Shown: piece after piece, positions 1 through 6,460 of the stretch
Layout: each line of letters begins with the position of its first letter
Numbering within the stretch: position 1 is the stretch's first letter
Assembly: GCA_025996815.1 (NCBI GenBank)
Contig: BNTT01000097.1
Location: 1 to 11,008, forward strand
Origin: Bacteroidia bacterium
Lineage (GTDB): Bacteria; Bacteroidota; Bacteroidia; Bacteroidales; Azobacteroidaceae
Direction of reading: 5' to 3'
Length of the DNA: 11,008 bases
Notes under the pieces: model-generated
What the model was told of the DNA's origin: nothing
Database searches by the model: none
The model's input: only the letters and a program-made list of their open reading frames with translations
Translations under genes and position numbers: made by a program

Positions 1-98
1 CCCGCGACCTCATCGGTGACAACTCCCGATACTTCCCATTCTGTATTCACAGGCAAAAGTATCTTCTCTAATATCTGACTTCCCGTATATTTTTCCAT
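1..98 (-). CDS. Transposase N-terminus, partial (possibly ISL3-like)
   Basis: This reading frame opens with ATG at position 98 and is still open at the left edge of the window, giving 32 complete codons. The product begins MEKYTGSQILEKILLPVNTE and continues with a WEVSGVV segment. A leucine-rich helix followed by a Trp-x-Val strand resembles the N-termini of ISL3-type transposases, but that is recalled family resemblance from a very short stretch. Stronger support comes from context: 41 bp upstream lies a GGTTCT tip typical of ISL3 element ends, and the neighbouring glycosidase frame loses sense exactly there. A TAATTTTG sequence (a -7-like box) lies just before the ATG, so the message could be nearly leaderless. 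It could instead be an unrelated small gene. The rest of the protein is outside the window. Confidence 0.45.
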   Translation of the reverse strand, partial: MEKYTGSQILEKILLPVNTEWEVSGVVTDEVA

Positions 99-139
99 GC
101 CGCAAAATTACTACTTTCCACACAATTTCCAGTAGAACC
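1..139 (-). mobile_element. Left end of an insertion sequence, partial
   Basis: On the minus strand the sequence from position 139 starts GGTTCTACTGGAAATTGTGT, and the transposase-like frame starts 41 bp inside. ISL3-family elements typically begin GG(C/T)TCT and duplicate 8 bp of AT-rich target. The 8 bases just outside (140-147) read ATAAAAAT on the minus strand, which would suit such a target. The glycosidase-like frame reads sensibly up to about this point and then runs into the element, stopping at 68-70. The other end of the element and its matching repeat are outside the window, so the boundary is inferred from one end only. Confidence 0.45.
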
Positions 140-807
140 ATTTTTATAATAGTATTCTATTACTTTTAATGTTATCTTCTTTAATACATCCGGCTGATAC
201 AAGTCGATAAACAGTTTTCCCTGACTGTAATGCCAGTTTGCAATAGCTTTCCCGTCCACTTCCACACCGGATGGTTTCTTAGGACAGGCAATTTCCAGCG
301 GAACGTGAGATTCATCTGTTTCGATACCAACACCTGATTCATGTTGTGCATTTCGTCATCGGTCAATCCGTTATAGTATTGTCGTTCGGGATGTTCGTCG
401 AGTGTCCGTCCCGGATCGAGTTTGAACCCGTCCACGCCCTGGTCTATAAATTTTGTCAGATGTGGAAACCAATGTTCCTGACCTGATTGGGGTTTACCCG
501 ATTTAGCAGACAAGGCGTCTTCTTCGACAATGCTCATATCATGGTCAATACATAGCCACAATGCCAATTTATAGCCTAATTTATGTAAACGACTTATAAA
601 AAGCAAATGACGTTCATATTTTGAAGTTCTTTTAGATTCCCATTCCGGTTCTGCCGGAAATTTTTTGTAGTCCCAATTCTTTTGTGTAGAGAAAGTGCGC
701 CGATTTTGTCCGTTGTCGGTGGTAAGATTATAGACAGGTAGCTGTTGTTGCGCCATCGTGTTGATGCACAAACACAGCAGAAGAATAAAAATTGATTTTC
801 TGTACAT
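68..807 (-). pseudogene. Family-31-type glycoside hydrolase, internally deleted and 3'-interrupted
   Basis: The remnant starts at 807, 8 bp after the stop of the propeller glycosidase gene. It has a signal peptide at residues 1-19 (hydrophobic ILLLCLC core, TMA-Q cleavage region). Residues 40-169 resemble part of a GH31 (beta/alpha)8 barrel: a YERHLLFISRLHKLGYKLAL stretch, then GVDGFKLD, with Asp131 in the position of the GH31 nucleophile, then an EMHN motif (residues 152-155). After residue 169-170 (about position 300) the first frame becomes nonsense and closes near 181. Another frame picks up with VPLEIACPKKPSGVEVDGKA and NWHYSQGKLFIDLY, which looks like a GH31 C-terminal beta-domain. The segment between, including the acid/base Asp region, is missing. 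Only about 20 odd residues separate the signal peptide from the barrel, so the usual N-terminal beta-sandwich also seems lost. The second frame runs into the insertion element after about position 140 and stops at 68-70. GH31 enzymes are normally 600-800 residues; barely a third remains. It would not be active. The original specificity (alpha-glucosidase, xylosidase or galactosidase) cannot be told. Confidence 0.75.
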
Positions 808-815
808 ATTATTTT

Positions 816-2468
816 TTATTTTGTTATTGATGAGGAAAAATAATAAGTCGATACCTGTTTCCCTTCCGAAAGAATAGTCAATGTAAAAGCATATTGCTTT
901 CCTTTTTCCAAATATAGTCGGGACGAGAATAATACATTGGTCTTTTCGTAAGGTTTAAGGGCGGGGACAATTGTATTCCCCACTTTCACCTTTTTACCAT
1001 CTTTTTCAACCTCTAAGTTTAAAGTTGTTTTTTGCGAAGCGACTTGCCCGAAATTCTGCACTTCAACACATATATCCGTACTCTCTGTGCGAAGCGTAAA
1101 AACAGGCTGACGAGCAGAAAGTATCGGTTCGATGTAATTGACGTATGGCAGTCGGGCATACCCGTAAAGAAGTTTTCCCTGCGGTGTTTTCCCAATAAGT
1201 TTGGGTGCAAATTCATCGGCTGTGATTCCGTTTCCGGCTGCATCGAAAATAACAATCAGGTCGGCTCCCGACTTTTCCGTACTTTTTACTTTACAGCCTC
1301 GTCCGAAATTGACTTCGGTGGATGCACCGAAGCGCAGGGCGGACAGGTCAATATCGGTATGCGGATTAAATCCCTTTTCTGCTGCAATTTTCACACGAAT
1401 GGTCTTTGTGGCAGCCGTAATGGGTTGAGAATCGAGTATCGTTAATAATAATCCCGGATTGAGCGGAATGGTAATATTTTTTGAACTGTGATTGTCGCTA
1501 CCTTTGTCGTCGTTTTTCAAAACATCGATAACGGCAAAGTTGGCTTGTACAGCGCGTCCGTATTCATCCTGAAAAACCTTCATCCGTTCATATTTGAACC
1601 AATCTTCCACCTGTCCGTCTTCATGGATGGAAAAGCCGTGAGTATAGGCTTCGCCCGGGTCAACCACCCAGTTTACACCGTCTTTTGAACGAAGGTAATA
1701 GGCAATACGTCCCAACCAATCATTCACAATGAGATGATACTGAATGTGGTCGCGCCAAACCACCGGGTCTTCAAATGCGCCTTCCACCGGCGGCCATGAA
1801 CTTTTGTCGGATAGTTGATTAAAGGCAGATAATCCGGTTTCACTAATCCAGGAACCTCCTCCACGACAAATCAACAACATGGAACCATCTTCGCGACGGG
1901 CAAAAGTTTGATTAGTATAGTCGTAAAGAAGTCGCCGGTCTCTTAGGTCGTAGTCGAATGTACCGGGCGACCAAGGTCCGTTGATATTATCGGCGATATA
2001 GCGCCTGCCAATGACATAGAGTACATATCGACCGTCTTTCAATCGGAAAACTTCAGGATTGTGTCCCCAGCCGATGGTGTCTTTAATCGTGTATGGTCCG
2101 GAAAGTTTGTCGGCTACAGCATTAAAGACGATGGAACTCCCCCATGTGTGATGTCCTGCCGGAGAATTTTCCAACCATCCGCACACAAACAGATGATATT
2201 TGCCATCGTTTCCTTGCAGGATATTTCCACCCCAGTAGGAGTATTTCCTGTCTTCTATCCCATTGTCGATATAACGGGGGAGCACATTTTCGGCGCCCCA
2301 TGTATCGTTTGACAACGTCCCCGCAGGCATTGGCAGGAAACGGTCTAAAAAACGCCCGCCATAAACTAACTGACCCCACTCAACAGGTCGCGGACGCTCG
2401 GTAATTTGAGCGGATAAGTCTATACAAATAAGACAGATAACGATTGATAACAAAAATATCTTTTTCAT
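816..2468 (-). CDS. Secreted five-bladed beta-propeller glycosidase-like protein
   Basis: The 550-residue product has a clear signal peptide (MKKIFLLSIVICLICIDLSA, cleavage near SAQ), so it is exported to the periplasm or beyond. Residues about 30-330 carry the repeated sheet pattern of GH43/GH32/GH117-type five-bladed propellers: YWGGNI with GKYHLFVCGW in blade 1, GHNPEVF with GRYVLYV in blade 2 (Glu139), and FEDPVVW with YHLIVNDW in blade 3 (Glu233, Asp234), then YYLRSKDGVNW. Acidic residues in these positions often form the active site of this superfamily, but I cannot name the catalytic triad. Residues about 335-550 look like one or two Ig-like beta-sandwich modules, the last resembling CARDB domains. 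I cannot assign it to a numbered CAZy family. Its ATG overlaps the stop of the upstream nuclease-like gene (ATGA at 2465-2468), suggesting co-translation. It is followed closely by the GH31 remnant, and PUL membership suggests it acts on the same imported glycan. The frame is intact. Confidence 0.7.
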   Translation of the reverse strand: MKKIFLLSIVICLICIDLSAQITERPRPVEWGQLVYGGRFLDRFLPMPAGTLSNDTWGAENVLPRYIDNGIEDRKYSYWGGNILQGNDGKYHLFVCGWLENSPAGHHTWGSSIVFNAVADKLSGPYTIKDTIGWGHNPEVFRLKDGRYVLYVIGRRYIADNINGPWSPGTFDYDLRDRRLLYDYTNQTFARREDGSMLLICRGGGSWISETGLSAFNQLSDKSSWPPVEGAFEDPVVWRDHIQYHLIVNDWLGRIAYYLRSKDGVNWVVDPGEAYTHGFSIHEDGQVEDWFKYERMKVFQDEYGRAVQANFAVIDVLKNDDKGSDNHSSKNITIPLNPGLLLTILDSQPITAATKTIRVKIAAEKGFNPHTDIDLSALRFGASTEVNFGRGCKVKSTEKSGADLIVIFDAAGNGITADEFAPKLIGKTPQGKLLYGYARLPYVNYIEPILSARQPVFTLRTESTDICVEVQNFGQVASQKTTLNLEVEKDGKKVKVGNTIVPALKPYEKTNVLFSSRLYLEKGKQYAFTLTILSEGKQVSTYYFSSSITK

Positions 2469-4060
2469 TTTATAAAATTTAATTCAGACAATGATTCTAT
2501 CCGGCATCCCACTTCTTTTCCGCTGAATGCTATCCCCAGCAGAATTATTTTCCGGTCGAAGAATTGTTCGTAGTAACGTTTTTTACGGATTTGCGCGATG
2601 GCTTGGTCAAGCAGGGTATCAAGTTTCGTGGTGGCGTGATATTTCAATTCCGCCACGATTGCTACTTCGTCTTGCAACAAGACCGCATCCATTCTTCCGC
2701 TATCAGTCAACCTTTCGCTCTGGATGTTGAAACCCAACAAAGTCATCCACACCTGAAAGATGATATGATAACGGGCTTCGGTGGCATCTTCCGTTGCATG
2801 GTCTTCCGGCTGTAAAGTGTAGGGAACACCGGCGAGCATCTTGCGCATATTATTTGTCAGACCCTCTGCATCGTAATTACGGATTTGTTGCAACATTGCT
2901 TTTCCTAATACTCCCAATTGTTCCACAGGGTATTGAGTAAATGCGCTTAGCAGATGCTTCATCAGCGACTCTCGCACTTCCAGATTGGGAACTCCAAGCG
3001 TGTATAGAGAATCTCCAGCAATCATTTCTTCGTCTTTGACAGTCAGATAACCTGTTTGAAATAATAAAGGAATATCACCGATCGCGTCCGGATCGTAACT
3101 GTTGAAAGCCGAAGAATCAGCAATAACCGGTTCTAATACGGTTTTGGCAAGACCGTGTTTTTTGAGCCGGTTGATAAGAAACGTGGGTGTGCCCGTTTCA
3201 AACCAGTAATTGGAAAACTTTTTGTTTTCAAAAAACATCAGTGTGGAAAACGGATTGTAAACCGATGTCTTGCCATCCCAGGTATAACCATCGTACATCT
3301 TACGAATTTTCGCCAGCAAATCTTCCCTTGTCATATCCACGTGTACTGCCGTATCGTCAATATATTCCGAAAAGTCGCGTTCCAATTCTTCCTGTGTATA
3401 ACCGCAAATAGAGGCATATTTGTCGCTTAGTGTAATATCATTCGGACTATTCAATACCGAAAATATTGACACTTTTGCCACTTTCGTTACACCTGTCAGG
3501 AAAACAAATTTCAAATGGTCGTCGGTGGCTTTTAGTCTTTTATAAAAACTTTGAAGAAACCCACGTACTGCTTCTGCTTCCGGTTTACCCATGGTGTCTA
3601 ATATGGGACTGTCGTACTCGTCAATAAGTACGACCACTTTATTGCCTTCTTTGCGGTGCAACAAAGTAATCAATTCCGCAAAACAATCGGACGCATATTC
3701 AGAAATAAAAATTAACTGATGAAAATTAGCCAACTGTTTCAAATAACTGAGCATACTTCGTTCCATCTCTTCTTTACTATTGTGCTCAATATTCGTCCAA
3801 TCTATCCGTATAACAGGATAGCGCTGTGTCCAATCCCATTTATCATAGATATAGAGGCCTTCAAACAGCGATTGACTGCCTTTGTAAAGTTCTTCCAGCG
3901 TACTAACAAGGAGCGATTTTCCAAAACGCCGCGGACGCGAAAGAAAATTTATTTTCCCTGACGTAACAAGCCTGTAAATATCTTCTGTCTTATCAACATA
4001 CAGATAATCATTACTTCTTAAATCCTCAAATGACTGTATCCCTATCGGTAAATTCCTCAT
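2465..4060 (-). CDS. AAA-ATPase-like / PD-(D/E)XK nuclease domain protein
   Basis: This gene belongs to the Bacteroidota family with an N-terminal AAA-ATPase-like domain (PF09820 type) and a C-terminal PD-(D/E)XK nuclease-like domain (PF08011 type). The start at 4060 (MRNLPIGIQSFEDLR) is preferred over one 54 bp upstream because it opens with the family's usual N-terminus and a TATCTTTG promoter box lies between the two. Visible motifs are a P-loop variant RPRRFGKS (Lys48), a Walker B strand VVVLIDEYD (Asp147), a following FVFLTGVTKV strand, and a nuclease core with Asp458 in GRMDAVLL and Glu471-x-Lys473 in AELKY. The 531 residues and all motifs look full length and intact. There is no signal peptide, so the protein should be cytoplasmic, unlike its exported neighbours. 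Such genes occur in many copies in Bacteroidales genomes; their cellular role is unsettled (defence, mobile or regulatory roles have been considered). Its stop overlaps the start of the propeller glycosidase gene by 4 bp. Confidence 0.9.
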   Translation of the reverse strand: MRNLPIGIQSFEDLRSNDYLYVDKTEDIYRLVTSGKINFLSRPRRFGKSLLVSTLEELYKGSQSLFEGLYIYDKWDWTQRYPVIRIDWTNIEHNSKEEMERSMLSYLKQLANFHQLIFISEYASDCFAELITLLHRKEGNKVVVLIDEYDSPILDTMGKPEAEAVRGFLQSFYKRLKATDDHLKFVFLTGVTKVAKVSIFSVLNSPNDITLSDKYASICGYTQEELERDFSEYIDDTAVHVDMTREDLLAKIRKMYDGYTWDGKTSVYNPFSTLMFFENKKFSNYWFETGTPTFLINRLKKHGLAKTVLEPVIADSSAFNSYDPDAIGDIPLLFQTGYLTVKDEEMIAGDSLYTLGVPNLEVRESLMKHLLSAFTQYPVEQLGVLGKAMLQQIRNYDAEGLTNNMRKMLAGVPYTLQPEDHATEDATEARYHIIFQVWMTLLGFNIQSERLTDSGRMDAVLLQDEVAIVAELKYHATTKLDTLLDQAIAQIRKKRYYEQFFDRKIILLGIAFSGKEVGCRIESLSELNFIK

Positions 4061-4083
4061 GACTTTTAATTCTAAAATATGTG

Positions 4084-4091
4084 CAAAGATA
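4084..4091 (-). promoter_or_regulatory. Bacteroidota -7 promoter box before the AAA/PD-(D/E)XK gene
   Basis: On the minus strand this is TATCTTTG, an exact match to the Bacteroidota primary-sigma -7 consensus TAnnTTTG. It is followed by CACATA, where transcription would begin, and the preferred ATG at 4060. No good -33 TTTG element is visible at the expected 19-21 bp distance. It lies in the 63 bp between the esterase stop and the preferred start. It would allow the nuclease-like gene, and by coupling the glycosidase, to be expressed apart from the rest of the locus. Confidence 0.6.
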
Positions 4092-4123
4092 AGAAAAATA
4101 ATTGTCCGAACCATGATTTTTTT

Positions 4124-6325
4124 TTAATCACTGTTTAAGGAACTCTTCAAAAACTCTAAAGCATGTGGCTTGACGAATGGCGAATGACCACCGGTTTCAA
4201 AAATAATTTTTGCACGGTCAGGCATCTTCAAATACATATCGTAATAATAACGTACCTTGCCAAATTCAAATGCCACGTTTTCACTCCACGCCACACCGTC
4301 ATTGTGTCCGCGTTCTACCATAAACGGACGTGGAGCAATCAGACGCGCCATATCGCTATGGTCAAACGTGTTCGCCAAATCGAAATCAAATATCTCGTAC
4401 TCCCAATTGAACATATAACTCGATGGCAGCGTTGTTCCGGCAACCTTGTCGTTCCAATAGTTGAAGTTTGCCGAACAAACAACCGCTTTGTATCCGGGAA
4501 TCAGCGGCGGAACAAACATGGCTGTCGTACCGCCATAAGAACAGCCGTAAAAACCGATTTTATCTTTTTCGACAAACGGCAATGTTTGCAGAAATTTCAC
4601 GATTTGCTTGTGTTGTGCGGTCATGACTGCAAAAAGATTTTTACCAAGCGAATTGAGTTGACGCTGATTAAAGCGGAAGCGGTGACTTAACTTAAAAATC
4701 CCCTGCGGTGCGAATGTTACAAAATTTCCGCTGCACAATTTGGTAATCATGTGTTGGTCATCATCTTCCTTGTCTTTGCTAAACTCCGCAATGTGCATTT
4801 TGGCGTCAACTTCCAAACCGTGCTGTCCAACAACGGCGGGAAGTTTTTGTCCGTCTTTGAGTGTTTTCGGGACGAGCAGGAAACCGAACGCTGTCAAGCC
4901 GTCAAATACGTCCAACTCAATTTCGTAGATGGTGTAGTCCTTGCAGTCCATGAAAAACCGAGTTCGGGGATGAATCGGCAGCAACTCGTCCTCAAATTCG
5001 CCGACAACATTTTGTGAGAAATAGTCTCTGTACCATTCAACGGTTTCCGTTATTTTCTGTGGCGACGACGTATCTAATTTCTTCCAGAAATTCCTGCGGG
5101 TAAAAACGGATTCCGTGAGTAGCCGTTGATTGTGTTTGTCCATTTGCTTGACAATATTTTCCTGTGAAAGCAAGAGCGGTGGACGCTGTGTTTTCTCTGT
5201 TATTGAGTTAGCAAATGGCTTAACGCACGCTGCACCGGATTCTGCAAATTGAATCCAATCCGTTTTCAAGGGCTTGACTAAATTTTTGGCTCGTTCGATT
5301 TCCGCTTTGACGGATTCGGGATTTATTTTTTTTAGTTTTCCCGGTGCGCCGCCATACTTGGAACTACTCTTCCATGGGTTGTTTTCCGGAAGCGTTAATT
5401 CCGGTGCATCAAACAAAGCGACAGTCAGTTTTCGAGGACAAATCAGTGTCGCAATTTCTGCATCGCCAAATTCTTTCAGTAAACCAAAAACATTCCGGTC
5501 AATCGGTTCTTCGCACAGCCTGTCCCGTTTGTCGAAATAATCAACAACGATGGCTTCGTCAATACGTGTATCAACCGCCGCCGCATAAAACGCCAACAAA
5601 CCGCCATCGCCCTGTCCCTGTACTTTTACGTACATATCCGGCGTTTTCTTTGCCCAATCGACAAGCGCTAAAATTTCCTGAACTTCGTAGCCGATGATGT
5701 GCCTGCCCAGTTGGTATGCCGAACGGTAAATGTATTCACGGTTGCCGATTTCAATTCGGCCTCGGGGTACCGGTTCTCTATCGAGCAGCAACGGAATGAA
5801 CATCTGTTCGTCTTTTGCCAAAGAGGCGGGAATGTGAAATTGCCGGTCACTACTGTGCGGCAGATGAATAATTGTTTTTGTTGCCTTATTTGTTTTCGGT
5901 TTTATCAACAATCCTTCGGCGGAAAAATCGTCAAACACTTTCCATCGGACTTGCAGAACGGTATGCGTTCCGGTTTCAAGGAGAACGGCGGACTGGTTGA
6001 GTGTATTTATCAACTCAGGCGAATCGAACGGCGCCCGGTTGTCCCGAACACCGATGATGAATTTCAGGCGTTCGCGGTTCGTCTCAACGGACTTTGAGTA
6101 TGTGTCAAACCCTGTAAAATCTCGGCGCCAGTATTTAGCCCTGCAAGTTTCGCTTTCTGTGATTTTTTTGTCAAGAAACTGCGTGATAAAACGGTTATTG
6201 CGCTCAACATAATCTTCCGTCCACTGCAACGGTTCGGTTCCCGGCAGGGTTTGCTGTCCAAAGGCAGTATCGCTTATCAACAGGCATCCGACAAAAACAA
6301 TTGTCGATAATAATATAACTTTCAT
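4124..6325 (-). CDS. Secreted tandem alpha/beta-hydrolase, esterase-like
   Basis: From the preferred start at 6325 the product is 733 residues with a signal peptide (MKVILLSTIVFVGCLLIS, cleavage near AFG-QQ). In-frame ATGs at 6352 and 6379 lie at or upstream of a promoter box, so they are unlikely to be used. Two alpha/beta-hydrolase domains are visible. The C-terminal domain (about 430-733) has a complete triad: nucleophile elbow GFYGCSYGG (Ser596), Asp676 in GHNDG and His714 in GGHSP. This is like the acetyl-xylan-esterase/Abhydrolase_7 group common in PULs. The N-terminal domain (about 100-360) keeps the fold pattern but its elbow reads GQGDGG, with Asp240 in place of Ser, so it is probably non-catalytic or uses other chemistry. 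By context the enzyme would remove acyl groups from a polysaccharide or oligosaccharide, but the substrate is unknown and a peptidase or lactonase role is not excluded. It follows susD after a spacer with a palindrome and its own promoter. Confidence 0.8.
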   Translation of the reverse strand: MKVILLSTIVFVGCLLISDTAFGQQTLPGTEPLQWTEDYVERNNRFITQFLDKKITESETCRAKYWRRDFTGFDTYSKSVETNRERLKFIIGVRDNRAPFDSPELINTLNQSAVLLETGTHTVLQVRWKVFDDFSAEGLLIKPKTNKATKTIIHLPHSSDRQFHIPASLAKDEQMFIPLLLDREPVPRGRIEIGNREYIYRSAYQLGRHIIGYEVQEILALVDWAKKTPDMYVKVQGQGDGGLLAFYAAAVDTRIDEAIVVDYFDKRDRLCEEPIDRNVFGLLKEFGDAEIATLICPRKLTVALFDAPELTLPENNPWKSSSKYGGAPGKLKKINPESVKAEIERAKNLVKPLKTDWIQFAESGAACVKPFANSITEKTQRPPLLLSQENIVKQMDKHNQRLLTESVFTRRNFWKKLDTSSPQKITETVEWYRDYFSQNVVGEFEDELLPIHPRTRFFMDCKDYTIYEIELDVFDGLTAFGFLLVPKTLKDGQKLPAVVGQHGLEVDAKMHIAEFSKDKEDDDQHMITKLCSGNFVTFAPQGIFKLSHRFRFNQRQLNSLGKNLFAVMTAQHKQIVKFLQTLPFVEKDKIGFYGCSYGGTTAMFVPPLIPGYKAVVCSANFNYWNDKVAGTTLPSSYMFNWEYEIFDFDLANTFDHSDMARLIAPRPFMVERGHNDGVAWSENVAFEFGKVRYYYDMYLKMPDRAKIIFETGGHSPFVKPHALEFLKSSLNSD

Positions 6326-6356
6326 ACTTTTTGAATTTTTAATTATTTTCATTTTG

Positions 6357-6387
6357 CAAAGATAGCCAAAAACTTTCATTTAATAAA
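6357..6387 (-). promoter_or_regulatory. Bacteroidota promoter before the esterase-like gene
   Basis: On the minus strand the -7 box TATCTTTG (6357-6364) matches TAnnTTTG exactly. A TTTA at 6384-6387, 19 bp upstream, is one base off the -33 TTTG. The predicted start of transcription falls near 6350, which removes the two upstream ATGs from the message and supports translation from 6325. The -33 element lies inside the arm of the neighbouring palindrome, so the hairpin and the promoter overlap. Confidence 0.55.
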
Positions 6388-6438
6388 GATTTTCAAGATT
6401 TACACGATTATAATCCTGTTAATCCTGAAAATCTTATT
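6382..6438. repeat. Long AT-rich palindrome between susD and the esterase gene
   Basis: Two arms (6382-6410 and 6411-6438) are near-perfect inverted copies, with one single-base bulge and three mismatches. They meet at the perfect 10-bp centre GATTATAATC (6406-6415). Each arm is built from GATT-type steps (reading GGATTAACAGGATTA on the minus strand), a motif style I recall as recurrent in Bacteroidota intergenic DNA. In RNA it would fold into a stem of nearly 30 bp. It sits 23 bp after the susD stop, so it may act as a terminator or a 3' stabiliser that sets the susCD dosage above that of the downstream genes. There is no strong U-tract right after it, so classical termination is uncertain. 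Confidence 0.7.
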
Positions 6439-6460
6439 AAAATCAAGGTTCAGACAAAAA

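Noticed and set aside
68..265. Independent small gene of 65 residues
   Set aside because: Its residues continue a GH31 C-terminal portion that is already in frame upstream of its ATG, and its last 20 or so codons come from the insertion element.
1032..1445. Plus-strand open frame of 137 codons opposite the propeller glycosidase
   Set aside because: The composition is that of an antisense shadow, with no promoter or known motif, and the minus-strand gene is intact there.
2465..4060. Reading the AAA/PD-(D/E)XK gene as part of a multi-gene defence system
   Set aside because: No second defence gene, toxin-antitoxin pair or methylase lies beside it; both neighbours are exported carbohydrate enzymes.
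4163..4690. Plus-strand open frame of 175 codons opposite the esterase
   Set aside because: It has no recognisable domain or leader and lies wholly over conserved catalytic motifs of the minus-strand esterase; it is a shadow frame.
6382..6438. CRISPR or tandem repeat array
   Set aside because: There is a single inverted pair with no spacers and no further copies in the window.
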